64,000 nt of DNA from JACQFK01 sp036383955 (lineage in GTDB: Bacteria; Planctomycetota; MHYJ01; JACPRB01). The DNA is taken from the NCBI GenBank assembly GCA_036383955.1, contig DASVNH010000041.1, forward strand, positions 1-64,000, read 5' to 3'. Of this stretch, positions 25,602 through 35,865 are shown one piece after another. Position numbers and translations under genes: made by a program. The notes under the pieces were generated by a model. That model saw only the letters and a program-made list of their open reading frames with translations. It ran no database searches and was not told the origin of the DNA. Numbering within the stretch: the first letter of the stretch is position 1; each line of letters begins with the position of its first letter.

Positions 25602-27062
25602 GTGAACGCCGCCCGGGCCCTGGGGTCCTACTACACTCCCGCCGCGCTCGCCGAACCGCTCACCCGGTGGGCGGTCCGCTCGGCGTCGGACTCCGTCCTC
25701 GACCCCTCCTGCGGCGACGGCGCGTTCCTCACCCAGGCCGTCGACCGCCTCCTCGCGCTCGGCGCCGACCCCCGCCGCCTCCCCGACCAGGTGACGGGCG
25801 TCGACCTCGACCCGCGGGCCGTCGCGCGCGCGAACGGCGCGCTGCTGTCCCGACATCCCGGGCTGCGCTGGAGCCGGCTGGCCGAGGCCGACTTCTTCCG
25901 CTTCGGGGCCGGCGCGTTCGACGCGGTCGTCGGCAATCCGCCCTACGTGCGCACGCAGGGCCGCGCGCTCCGCGACAAGCGGCGCGCCCTCGAGGCGGCC
26001 CGGGCGGCGGGCGTGGAGCTGTCCGCGGACGCGAGCCTCTGGGCGCCCTTCGTGGCCGTGGCGGCCACGCGCGTGAAGCCGGGCGGCCGGCTCGCGATGG
26101 TCCTGCCGCGGGAGGCGCTCTTCGTGAACTACGCGCGGCCGCTCCTGGCCGCGCTCGAGCGCCGCTTCGCCTCCGTGGAGCTGGAGCCTCTCGAGGGCGC
26201 GTGGTTCGACGGCGCGCTCGTCAAGGTCGCGCTGCTCCGCGCCGAGGGCGTCGGCGGGACGACGAAGCCCCGCGAATCCTGGGTCTGGGCGCGCGTGCCG
26301 GACGTCGCGCGCTGCCGCGCCGCGCTCGACGCGATGACGCCGATGTCCGAGCTGGTCACGACGCTCGTCGGCGTGGTGACGGGGGACGTCGGCTATTTCA
26401 CGCCGGACGTCGAGCTGCCGTTCCGGGTGCCGGCGGTGGCGTCACCGTCGGACCTGAAGGGGTCGACGCTGAGGGCGTCCGACCCGCTGCCGCGGCTGCT
26501 GCAGATCCCGAAGGACTACGCGGGGGGCCACGCGGCGCTCGACCGCTATCTCGCGCTCGGGCGCGCCCGCGGGGTGGACGGCGCCTACAAGTGCCGCACG
26601 CGGACGCCGTGGTACGCGGTGCGCCGGCAGCTGCCGCCGCCCGAGCTCTTCCTCGGCTATCTCATGAAACGGCGCCCGCGCTTCGCCGCGAACGCGGCGG
26701 GCGCGCACTCGACGAACAACGTGCACCGGCTCTACGCGAAGGGGGAGGTCGACGCCCCCGCGCTCGCCGCGTCGGCGATGAACGCGGCGACGCGGCTCTC
26801 GATCGAGCTGCTGGGCCGCGTCTCGGCGGCGGGCGCGCTGAAGATCGAGCCGGGCGACGCCGCGAAAGTCCGGCTGCCGCGGGGGACGTCGGGCGTCCCC
26901 GCCGCCGCGATCGACGCGGCGCTGCGCGCGGGGCGGGACGCGGAGGCGTTCGACCTGGCGGACGCGTGGGCGGCGAAGGCGCTGGGCTGGGACGCGCGGA
27001 CGCGGGCGGCGCTGCGCGAGGCGGCGGACGCGCTGCGCGACGCGCGGCTGGCGCCGGGCTGA
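25602..27062 (+). CDS. N6-adenine DNA methyltransferase (Eco57I/TaqI-like)
   Basis: A 486-residue gamma-type class N6-adenine methyltransferase. The SAM-binding motif is DPSCGDGAF (34-42), the acidic motif GVDLDP is near 66, and the catalytic NPPY is at 112-115. The N-terminal ALGSYYTPAALAEPL is typical of Eco57I-like enzymes. The region from about 240 to 486 probably contains target recognition. It starts at GTG, 32 bases after the helical-repeat gene. No endonuclease domain is fused and no restriction gene is next to it, so it looks like an orphan or part of an unusual cluster with the two zinc-ribbon genes. Confidence 0.85.
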   Translation: MNAARALGSYYTPAALAEPLTRWAVRSASDSVLDPSCGDGAFLTQAVDRLLALGADPRRLPDQVTGVDLDPRAVARANGALLSRHPGLRWSRLAEADFFRFGAGAFDAVVGNPPYVRTQGRALRDKRRALEAARAAGVELSADASLWAPFVAVAATRVKPGGRLAMVLPREALFVNYARPLLAALERRFASVELEPLEGAWFDGALVKVALLRAEGVGGTTKPRESWVWARVPDVARCRAALDAMTPMSELVTTLVGVVTGDVGYFTPDVELPFRVPAVASPSDLKGSTLRASDPLPRLLQIPKDYAGGHAALDRYLALGRARGVDGAYKCRTRTPWYAVRRQLPPPELFLGYLMKRRPRFAANAAGAHSTNNVHRLYAKGEVDAPALAASAMNAATRLSIELLGRVSAAGALKIEPGDAAKVRLPRGTSGVPAAAIDAALRAGRDAEAFDLADAWAAKALGWDARTRAALREAADALRDARLAPG

Positions 27063-27069
27063 GCGCTCG

Positions 27070-27960
27070 TTACTCGACGAGCTTCGCCAGCTTCTTCGCG
27101 AGCTTCGCGGCCTCGGCCTTGATGACGGCGACGTTGCGGCCGGGGAAGAAGCGCTTGTAGACGAGGAGCTCCTCGATCTTCTCGCCCCAGTGCGCGACGA
27201 CGAAGCCCCAGTCCTTGAGGACGCGGTCGAAGTCCTCGGGGGCCTGCAGCTTCTTGCCCTTGAGCATCTTGCGGGCGCGCTCTTCGAGGCGCTCGGGCTC
27301 GGTGATGCGGCCGTTGACGACGTCCTTCCGGATCTTCTCGCGGACGCCGACGTCGGGGATGCCGCGGATCTTCTTGGCCATCGCGCTGATGCGATGGACG
27401 GGGAGCTTGTGCTCGACGGCCGTCTCCACCATGACGGCCCCGCCGAAGCGGTGCGCCTCGAGGGCGGTGCGGCCGGCGATCTTGCGGTCGCGGATGGCGC
27501 GCTGGACGGAGCCTTCCATGTCGAGCATCGAGAGGAGGTCGCGGATCCACGCCTCCGAGAGCCCGACGAACTTCGAGACGCGCTTCATCGCCTCGGACTC
27601 GGCGACCTTCTGCTTGTGGAGGAGCTGGATCATCATGTGAAGGCCCTGCGCCTTCTCGATGTCGCTCAGCCCTTCGCGCTGGAAATTCTCGGCGAGGCCC
27701 TGGAGGGCCATCTCTTCATCGCTGAGCTCGTCGACTTCCACTTCCGCCTCGTTCCAGCCGAGGTGCTTGAGGGCGGCGAGGCGGCGGTGGCCGTAGCAGA
27801 GCTCGAGCCTCGAGCCCTTCATGCGTCCGCGCAGCGAGCCGGGCCAGAGGCCCGACGCCTTGATCTCGTCGGCGAGGGAGCGGATCGCCTCGCGATCCAT
27901 CTTGCGCCGCGCCTGCCACGGATTGGGCAGGATGTCTTTGATCGGAATGACGACCTTCAT
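27070..27960 (-). CDS. ParB/Spo0J-family protein
   Basis: A 296-residue ParB-like protein. The N-terminal CTPase domain has LPNPWQARRK, then YGHRRLAALKHLGW (the GERR box, here GHRR) and LAENFQREGLSDIEKAQG, which matches ENxQRxxLxxxExA. An HTH follows at about 125-180 (SKFVGLSEAWIRDLLSML). The start is set at ATG 27960, 6 bases after GAGGAGGGG. It is read alone from a good promoter and lies less than 1 kb from dnaA, the usual place for chromosomal parB, but no parA is present here. It could also be a Noc-type paralog. Confidence 0.85.
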   Translation of the reverse strand: MKVVIPIKDILPNPWQARRKMDREAIRSLADEIKASGLWPGSLRGRMKGSRLELCYGHRRLAALKHLGWNEAEVEVDELSDEEMALQGLAENFQREGLSDIEKAQGLHMMIQLLHKQKVAESEAMKRVSKFVGLSEAWIRDLLSMLDMEGSVQRAIRDRKIAGRTALEAHRFGGAVMVETAVEHKLPVHRISAMAKKIRGIPDVGVREKIRKDVVNGRITEPERLEERARKMLKGKKLQAPEDFDRVLKDWGFVVAHWGEKIEELLVYKRFFPGRNVAVIKAEAAKLAKKLAKLVE

Positions 27961-27998
27961 ACAACCCCTCCTCCTCGCGCCCAGCTGATTGCTCAGGT

Positions 27999-28028
27999 TA
28001 TGTATCACGCGGAGTTCGAGCTTGTCAA
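27999..28028 (-). promoter_or_regulatory. Sigma70-type promoter of the ParB-like gene
   Basis: On the minus strand a perfect -35 TTGACA (28028-28023) is followed after 18 bases by TACATA (28004-27999). It lies 40 bases upstream of the ParB-like start codon. Confidence 0.7.
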
Positions 28029-28092
28029 ATGACGACGGCGCGCGGCGCGCCGAAAGTTTTTCGCGCGCGCGAGCGCGCTCCCGGGAATTCGC

Positions 28093-28120
28093 TTGACTCG
28101 AGAAACTCGCGGGCTAGACT
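28093..28120 (+). promoter_or_regulatory. Promoter of the FHA-dnaA operon
   Basis: TTGACT (28093-28098) and TAGACT (28115-28120) are spaced by 16 bases and lie about 110 bases upstream of the GTG start at 28231. The same TTG could be misread as the start codon of a longer FHA protein. Confidence 0.55.
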
Positions 28121-28230
28121 ACTCGAGCCTGCCGGACGTTTCGCGCGCCGCGGAGGGGGAATGGTGGGCGGCGCGCGAGTGGGGGCTGGGGGAAGATTCA
28201 CGGTTTTTGCGACCGAGGGATAGTCTCGTC

Positions 28231-28725
28231 GTGGCCAGGCTGATATTGGAGTCCGGAGGAGAGAGGCGGGAGACCCGGATCACCGGTCCGGTCACCATTG
28301 GTCGCTCTCCATCCGCGACGTTCCCCATCGACGACAAGACGCTCTCGCGCGAGCACACCCTCATCTCCGGCCAGCGCGGCCACTACACGGTCAAGGACCT
28401 CGAGAGCAAGAACGGAACCTACCTGAACGGCAAGCTCATCAAGCAGCCCGAGGCGCTCAAGCACGGCGACCGCGTCAAGGTCGGCCCCGCGACGTTCATG
28501 ATCGTGTGGGATCCGGAGGATTCGGCCGCCGAGCGGCAGGCGCCGGCGCCCGCCGCGCGTCCGGTATCGAGGCCGGCGACCCGGCGCGAGCCGGCCGTCG
28601 CGTCCGGCGGCGCCGGCATCGCCCGCTTCTTCTCGACGATCATCGCCCTCGGCGTCTTCGTCGTCGGCACCTGGTTCGCCAAGCAGCTCGTGATCCAGTT
28701 CCTCTTCCCGCGGATCCCCCAATGA
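28231..28725 (+). CDS. FHA-domain membrane protein
   Basis: A 164-residue protein with a forkhead-associated domain (about 1-90): VTIGRSPSATFPIDDKTLSREHTLIS contains the GRS and SRxH motifs, and NGTYLNGKLI the NGT motif that binds phosphothreonine. A Pro/Ala-rich linker leads to one C-terminal membrane helix (about 137-157). The start is set at GTG 28231; a TTG at 28093 falls on the promoter and would add 46 residues without domain character. The stop overlaps the dnaA start (ATGA). The link to dnaA hints at phospho-signal control near replication, but this is only inferred from position. Confidence 0.8.
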   Translation: MARLILESGGERRETRITGPVTIGRSPSATFPIDDKTLSREHTLISGQRGHYTVKDLESKNGTYLNGKLIKQPEALKHGDRVKVGPATFMIVWDPEDSAAERQAPAPAARPVSRPATRREPAVASGGAGIARFFSTIIALGVFVVGTWFAKQLVIQFLFPRIPQ

Positions 28726-30089
28726 CGCAGATCACCCTGCGGGAGAAGGAGAGGATCCTGTCGGCTCTGGAAGCGAGCCTGGATCCGAAGGTCTTCGAAA
28801 CCTGGTGCCGCGCGCTCGAGATCGAGCCGCTCGACTCGGGCGCCGTCCGCGTGCCGACGGCCAATCCGGTCCACCGCGACTGGCTCGACAAGCTCCTGCG
28901 CAAGCCGCTCGAGGACGCGTTCCAGCAGGTCTTCGGGCACGTGCCCGAGATCCTGTTCCAGGTGGGCGGCGTGCCGCTCCCCCTGCCCCCCGCGCCCGCC
29001 ACCCCGCGCGCGCCCGCGCCGCCGCCGGCCGTCGCCCCCGACGCCCCGCCCGCGCCGACGCCCTTCGTCCACAACCCGATCTACACGTTCGAGAACTTCA
29101 TCGAGGGGCCGTCGAACCGCTTCGCCCTCGCCGCCGCCCGGGCCGTCAGCGAAAACCCCGCCCGCCAGTACAACCCGCTCTTCATCCACGGCGGCGTCGG
29201 CCTCGGCAAGACCCATCTCCTCCAGGCCGTCTGCCGCGCCGTGCTCGACCGGAACCCGAACGCGAAGGTCCTCTATCTTTCGTGCGAAGCCTTCGTCAAC
29301 GACTACATCTACGCCATCCAGAAGAGCAAGCTCGAGACCTTCCGGGCCCGGCATCGCAGCGCCGACCTGCTCGTCGTCGACGACATCCACTTCCTCGCCG
29401 ACAAGGAAGGCAGCCAGGAGGAGTTCTTCCACACCTTCAACACCCTGCATCTGGCCAGCCGCCAGGTCATCCTCTCGAGCGACCAGCCCGCCGAGGACAT
29501 CCGCTCGCTCAAGCAGCACCTCCTCAGCCGCTTCCGCTCGGGCCTCGACGTCAAGATCAGCCCGCCTACGTTCGAAACCCGCCTCGCCATCCTCCGCCGC
29601 AAGGCCGACGCCCGCTGGAAGGACGTGCCGCAGGACGTCCTGGGCTTCATCGCCCAGGTCGTCGAGACCAACATCCGCGAGCTCGAAGGCGCCCTGACCA
29701 AGGTCATGGGCTACGCCGCGCTGTCCAACCGCGCGGTCGAGCTGGACCTGGCCCGGGAGGTCCTCCAGGACGCCCCCGTCGCCGCGCCCGCGTCGCTGAA
29801 CATCTCCGACGTCCAGCACGCCGTGGCCCGTTACTTCAACAAGAAGGTCACCGAGCTCCAGGCGCGGCGGCGGACGAAATCGACGTCCCTGGCCCGCCAG
29901 GTCTGCATCTATCTCTGCCGCCAGCTCATCCCCAGCGCTTCGCTCCAGGAGCTGGGCAACCACTTCGGGGGCAAGGACCACACGACGATGCTGTACTCGG
30001 TGAAGAAGATCGAGCTGCTGCTGCCGAAGAACGCCACCCTCCGCTCCGACATCGAGCGCCTCACGCGCGAGCTCCGGAACCGGACCTAG
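28722..30089 (+). CDS. dnaA: Chromosomal replication initiator DnaA
   Basis: A 455-residue DnaA. Domain I is at 1-85 (ILSALEASLDPKVFETWCRALEI), followed by a Pro/Ala-rich domain II linker (about 86-115). The AAA+ domain has Walker A GGVGLGKT (157-164) and Walker B LLVVDDIHFL. Domain IV has the DnaA signature LGNHFGGKDHTTMLYSVKKIE. It melts oriC to start replication. The start overlaps the FHA gene stop. Unlike most bacteria, dnaN is not next to it, but a probable oriC follows directly. Confidence 0.97.
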   Translation: MTQITLREKERILSALEASLDPKVFETWCRALEIEPLDSGAVRVPTANPVHRDWLDKLLRKPLEDAFQQVFGHVPEILFQVGGVPLPLPPAPATPRAPAPPPAVAPDAPPAPTPFVHNPIYTFENFIEGPSNRFALAAARAVSENPARQYNPLFIHGGVGLGKTHLLQAVCRAVLDRNPNAKVLYLSCEAFVNDYIYAIQKSKLETFRARHRSADLLVVDDIHFLADKEGSQEEFFHTFNTLHLASRQVILSSDQPAEDIRSLKQHLLSRFRSGLDVKISPPTFETRLAILRRKADARWKDVPQDVLGFIAQVVETNIRELEGALTKVMGYAALSNRAVELDLAREVLQDAPVAAPASLNISDVQHAVARYFNKKVTELQARRRTKSTSLARQVCIYLCRQLIPSASLQELGNHFGGKDHTTMLYSVKKIELLLPKNATLRSDIERLTRELRNRT

Positions 30090-30399
30090 GCGCCCATCAG
30101 GGGCCCACCTAGGGCAGCCTCGGGAAGTTAAGCGAGTGTTAGTCGAAGAATTCCCTACTCCGCGTTTCCACAGGGTGTGCAAAACTCGAGCACAACCCTC
30201 CCCCTTTACCAAGCTGTCAGGATCCACTCGAGGTTTATCCACAGGAACCCCAACCCAACTGACAGGGCGTGGAAATCGTTAGTGGTTGGAGTCCAAGGGT
30301 TTTCACCGGTCTTCCACATGGATCCCACAACGAAGCCGGGACATAAGATTAAGAAGGTCTATAGTTCTAATGTATACATCAAGTTATAATCCGCGGCCC
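30090..30399. other. Probable chromosomal replication origin (oriC)
   Basis: The 310 bases after dnaA contain no credible gene. There are two exact TTWTNCACA DnaA boxes: TTATCCACA at 30235-30243 (plus) and TTTTGCACA read on the minus strand at 30176-30184. Two boxes have one mismatch: GTTTCCACA at 30164-30172 and TCTTCCACA at 30311-30319. The first two form an inverted pair. An AT-rich tract at 30341-30390 (roughly 70% A+T in a 70% GC genome) fits a DNA unwinding element. TATAAT at 30385-30390, 9 bases before the next start codon, may serve as the sua5 -10 element. Confidence 0.75.
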
Positions 30400-31302
30400 A
30401 TGTCCAGCATCGACGAGGCGGTTCGCCTGCTTCGAGCGGGTCGGTTGGTCGCCTTTCCCACGGAAACCGTCTACGGACTCGGGGCGGATGCCCGACATCC
30501 CGCGGCGGTGCGGCGCCTCTACGAGGTGAAAGGGCGGCCGGGCCGGCATCCGGTGATCGTCCACACGGGGAGCCTCGAGACGGCTCGAGCGTGTTCGACG
30601 GGCTTTTCGGAGCTGGCGGAACGCCTGGCGGCGCGGTTCTGGCCGGGTCCGCTGACGCTGATCGTCGCGAAGGCGGGGGATATCCCCGACACGGTCACCG
30701 GCGACCAGGCCTCGGTCGGATTGCGGGTCCCGTCCCATCCGGTGGCGCTGGAGCTGCTCAGGGCCTTTGGCGGGGCCGTCGCCGCGCCGTCGGCCAACCG
30801 TTTTGGCCGCGTCAGCCCGACGACCGCGGAGCATGTGCGGGCGGATCTGGGGAAGGATGTGGATCTGATCCTGGACGGAGGGCCGTGCGAGATCGGCGTC
30901 GAATCGACCATCCTCGACGTCCGGGCGCCCGGTCCCGTCCTTCTGCGTCCCGGCGGCGTGACGCGAGAGGCGATCGAGAAGGAACTGGGACAGCCCGTGC
31001 GGATCCAGGGAGAGTCGACGCTGCGGGTCTCGGGCGGCCTGCCGAGCCACTACGCGCCGAGAGCGCGGGTCGAGGTGGTGGACGCGAAGGAGGTCGAAGC
31101 CGTCGCGAAGACCCATCGCGACAAAGGCTTGAAGGTGAAGATGTTGAGATCGTCGGAGGTCGAAGCGCACGATCTCTACGCCTCGCTGCGCAAGGCGGAC
31201 GAGGAGGGGGTCGACGTGATCGTGACGCCGAAGCCGCCGGAAGAGGGGCTGGGGTGGGCGGTGGCGGATCGGCTGAAACGGGCGTCAGGCCCGCGAGGCT
31301 AG
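30400..31302 (+). CDS. L-threonylcarbamoyladenylate synthase (Sua5/YrdC)
   Basis: A 300-residue protein with the YrdC domain (about 1-185): GRLVAFPTETVYGLGADA, YEVKGRPGRHPVIVH and PSANRFGRVSPTTAEHV. A C-terminal Sua5 domain follows, linked by PGGVTREAIEKELG and GLPSHYAPRARV. It makes threonylcarbamoyl-AMP for t6A37 in tRNAs reading ANN codons. The ATG at 30400 begins the conserved N-terminus; the frame extends 38 codons upstream into oriC but that part is not conserved in character. A TATAAT lies 9 bases upstream, suggesting a very short leader. Confidence 0.95.
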   Translation: MSSIDEAVRLLRAGRLVAFPTETVYGLGADARHPAAVRRLYEVKGRPGRHPVIVHTGSLETARACSTGFSELAERLAARFWPGPLTLIVAKAGDIPDTVTGDQASVGLRVPSHPVALELLRAFGGAVAAPSANRFGRVSPTTAEHVRADLGKDVDLILDGGPCEIGVESTILDVRAPGPVLLRPGGVTREAIEKELGQPVRIQGESTLRVSGGLPSHYAPRARVEVVDAKEVEAVAKTHRDKGLKVKMLRSSEVEAHDLYASLRKADEEGVDVIVTPKPPEEGLGWAVADRLKRASGPRG

Positions 31303-31340
31303 TGGTGAGCGAGCTATAGGGAATCCAGCGTGTCGAGCCA

Positions 31341-32105
31341 CTAGGGGCGGCAGCGCGGGCAGGGCATCTTGCCGGCGTCGCGGGCGTGCCACTTGCTCTC
31401 GTAGTAGATCCGGTCTTCCTCGTGGATCTTCTGGGCCGCCGTGCAGTAGGAGAGGTGGTACTGGCGTCCGGCGCGGCCTTCCGAGGAGATGTACTCGGCG
31501 AGGGCGCCCCGGGACATGTACTCGTCGATGGGGAGGTCGAAGGCGCGGATCGCCTCGCGCTCGCTCGCGAAAGTCTGGACGAAGCGGGAGAGGCCGAGGC
31601 GTTCGAGGACGACCCGGGCGTCGGCGACGAGGCCGAAGAACTTCATGTCGCCGCCGCGGGCGCGGGCTTCGTCGATGTAGGAGACGAAGCTCGAGATGCC
31701 GTGGCTGTCGAGGTAGACCAGGCGGGCGCAGTCGACGGCGATCCGGGCGAAGCCCCGGTTCATGAGGCGCTCGAAGACCTTGGTGACGGGGACTTCCTTG
31801 GTCTGGTCGAGCCGGCCCTCGAGGATGACGACCGCCACGCCGTTGCCGGCGTCCCGGAGGTCGACTTTGAGGACGCGCTTCTCGCCCCGGAAGTTCCGCT
31901 GCTCTTCAAGGATCTCCTGGATCAGCTTCCGGCCGAGGACTTTGCGGTCGATGAGGATCTGACCGAGCTTGGGGGCGTTGCGATGCCGGCCGATCTGGGC
32001 GCGCTGGAAGGCCAGGGCTTCGTCCACGGCCTCGGCCGTGGCGAGCTTCCGACGGACCAGGAGCTCCCCGATCTTGTGATAGGTGTCCGTGACTCTCTTC
32101 GGCAT
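31341..32105 (-). CDS. MshEN-like plus STAS-domain protein
   Basis: A 254-residue protein. The N-terminal 75 residues (KIGELLVRRKLATAEAVDEAL ... KLGQILIDRKVLGRKLIQEIL) repeat the motif of the MshEN/GspE N-terminal domain, known to bind cyclic di-GMP in some ATPases. A STAS domain (about 80-185) follows with IAVDCARLVYLDSHGISSFVSYI, where the phosphorylatable second Ser of DSSG is His. The C-terminus ends in a CPRC pair. The start is ATG 32105, since the frame's earlier start is TTG. It may link a nucleotide signal to a STAS partner switch. Confidence 0.75.
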   Translation of the reverse strand: MPKRVTDTYHKIGELLVRRKLATAEAVDEALAFQRAQIGRHRNAPKLGQILIDRKVLGRKLIQEILEEQRNFRGEKRVLKVDLRDAGNGVAVVILEGRLDQTKEVPVTKVFERLMNRGFARIAVDCARLVYLDSHGISSFVSYIDEARARGGDMKFFGLVADARVVLERLGLSRFVQTFASEREAIRAFDLPIDEYMSRGALAEYISSEGRAGRQYHLSYCTAAQKIHEEDRIYYESKWHARDAGKMPCPRCRP

Positions 32106-32195
32106 CGTCAATCCCCAGCTGGCCGCGTCGCGTCGGCCGGGCCCGAAACGACACGGGGACCCGGCGCGGCCGACAGGGCCGAACCATCAGGATTT

Positions 32196-32225
32196 AGTAT
32201 AACCCCATAATGGGGACCTGCAAAG
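32196..32225 (-). promoter_or_regulatory. Promoter with a palindromic spacer upstream of the MshEN-STAS gene
   Basis: On the minus strand TTTGCA (32225-32220) and TATACT (32201-32196) are spaced by 17 bases. The spacer contains a perfect 13-base palindrome, CCCCATAATGGGG at 32203-32215, a likely operator. The region from 32112 to 32300 is otherwise empty. Confidence 0.6.
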
Positions 32226-32300
32226 GATCCATCCCAAGATCGGCGAGCCCCCGGACTCTCCGCGGCCCTATTTTCCCTGAACGTAACGCCGATCGCTACG

Positions 32301-34438
32301 TCACTCGCGGGCCAGCTCGATGAGCTTGGTCTGGCCGAAGAGGGTGGTGGTGAGCGTCAGGCCGCGGGCGGCGCCCAGCAGGCTCGTAAAGTGGGCCAGG
32401 TCCTTGACCGGAACGTCGTTCACCCGCGTGATCACGCTCAGCGGCTGCAGCTTCGCGATGTCGGCCCGGCTTCCCGACTCCACCCGGGCCACCAGCACCC
32501 CCGTCTGCCCCGCTTCCAGCTTCTGGAAGTGACGGACCTCGTAGGTCAGCTCCTTCACGGTCAGCCCCAGGGCGTCGTCCTTGTAGCGCTCCGCCGTCTC
32601 GCTGTCCGCCGGCGCCCGCTCCAGGACGATCCCGACCGACCGCTTCTCCCGGCCCCGCAGGACGTCGAACGTCACCTTCTTCCCGGCCCCGATCTCCGTC
32701 AGCATCGACGTCAGGTAGTTGCGGGTCGGACGCCAGGGGCTTTCCGGGGCGGCGCCCCGGGCCGACGGCATCCGCCCCGAACGCGGGAAGCCGCCCCCGA
32801 AACGATCCGGTTCGGCCGCCAGGTCTCGCGCCGACTCCCCGTCGGGCCGCAGCGAGAGGAGGATGTCGTCCTTCCGCAGTCCCGCTTTCTCGGCCGGCGA
32901 GGCCGCGTAGATCTCCGTGAGGAAGAGGCCCCGACGTCCGTCGTTCGTCAGGTCCCGTTCCTGGATCCCGAGCGCTTCGGCCAGCGGCTTGGAGAGCTCC
33001 TGGTACTCGGCGCCCAGCCAGACCAGCCGCTTCTCGTCTTTCTTCGTCATCGGCACCGCCTTGGCGTCCATGTGGGCGGCGGGATCGGCCAGGGCGGCGG
33101 CGATGTCCGAGAAGAAAACGAGGCGGCGCTGGTGGTCGGGCGTGTACGAGCCCCGCATGCGCTCGTAGGCGGAGCGCTCCCGCGCGCCCTCCATGGCGAG
33201 CTCGTCCAGGTCCTCTTCCTTTTTGTCGACGGAGGCGAAGCCCAGCACCCGGCCTTCCAGGTCCACCAGGAGCGAGCCGGTCTTGATCCGGAAGCGGGAG
33301 CGGAGGCGGTCGGCCCCCCCCAGTCCGCGATCCGAGCGGTAGAGCCGGTTGTAGTCCAGGCGGACGCGGCCGTGTCCGAAGCGGTCCTCGACGGCCGCCG
33401 TCAGGAACAGGGCGCCGGGCGGGGGGGCGGCGCCGGCCAGGTCCACGGCCGGCTTGCCTTTGAGGCCTTCGGCCTTCAGCAGGACGGCGCCGAACGAGCG
33501 GAACGAGGCGACGAAGGTCGCCGAGGTCGCGCCGGCGACGGTGATGTCCTCGATCCGGCGGATCGTCTCGCGCGACATCGCCTCGGGGATGAGGAGGGTG
33601 CCCTTGGCGTCGAGGAGCAGGCCGAAGACGGTCAGGCGGCTGGCCCGGCCGTCGTCGGGGGGCATGTACCGCTCCTGGGGCCGGTCGGCGCGGAGCGTGA
33701 ACTCGATCCGGTGGACGGCTTCCGGCAGGGACTTCCGCAGCGCCGCGTAGCGCGCGTCGAGGTCCGACAGCCGCTCGTCCGCCACGATCGCCTTGCCGAG
33801 GAACGAGCTCCGGCCGTCCTCGCGCGTCCATAGGTACTGGTCCAGGGCGATGCCGACCGGAGCGCCCTTGGCGTCGGAGACGACGGAGCCGGGGCGGAGG
33901 AGGTCGACGCAGAACCAGCCCTTCTGGGGCTCCAGGGGGGCGTTGGTCTGGATGTACGGGCTGACGTTGAGGTGCCAGCGGCCGTCGACCCGGTCCGCGT
34001 AGGTGACGTGGAACGTGCCGCCGAGCGGGGGAGGGGTCCAGTCGACGAACGCGAGCGGCGGGAACTCGAGCGGCTTTTTCGGCCTGAGCAGCACGAAGTC
34101 GAAGTTCCGCCCGACGCCCATCATCTCCGCCTCGAAGCGGGTGCCCGTGGCGTCGACGCACTCGATCCGTTCGACGTTGTCGGCCCGCAGCGCCTTCTCG
34201 GGCATGAGGAGGAGGTTCTTCTCGACGGCCACCGCCCACGACTCCATCGGCAGCTCGTTTTCGGCGTACTGGACCAGGGCCTGCTGCTCGGCGTCGGGGG
34301 CCTCGTCCTCGAGGTCGGCCTTCTCGAGGCGCGTCTTCTTGCGGAGGTGGACGTCGACGCCCACGAACGACTTCCGGACCGCCTCGTACGTGGGTCCGAC
34401 GCCGGGGTGCTCGGCCTGCAAGGCCAGGAGGAGGAGGA

Positions 34439-34442
<4 letters not shown>
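32301..34442 (-). CDS. Exported PDZ protein, protease-dead HtrA partner
   Basis: A 713-residue protein with a short signal peptide (MILLLLALQAEHP). The N-terminal half has beta-rich segments in the order of a trypsin fold, but no HxxD...GNSGG triad can be seen. Two PDZ domains follow: about 470-612 (GLFLTEIYAASPAEKAGLRKDDILLSL) and 615-713 (GVLVARVESGSRADIAKLQPLSVITRVNDVPV). It is coupled to the upstream HtrA gene by an ATGA overlap, so it probably works with HtrA as a substrate-binding or scaffold subunit in the periplasm. A longer frame upstream lies inside htrA and is shadow. Confidence 0.8.
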
Positions 34443-35779
<1,337 letters not shown>

Positions 35780-35865
35780 AGGTCGATTCTAGCCTTCATG
35801 GAGGAACTTTCCGCCCCGAACGTCGTGCCATATCCCAGGTTTTTTACGTACGGACGGGGGTGGCC

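Noticed and set aside
25602..27062. A restriction-modification locus
   Set aside because: No endonuclease motif in this gene or its neighbours; only the methyltransferase is supported.
28093..28230. TTG start giving a longer FHA protein
   Set aside because: The TTG is part of the -35 TTGACT of a good promoter, and the extra residues lack structure; GTG at 28231 begins just before the FHA strands.
30177..30389. A 70-codon open frame inside the oriC region
   Set aside because: It has no ribosome-binding site, covers the DnaA boxes and AT tract, and shows no protein character.
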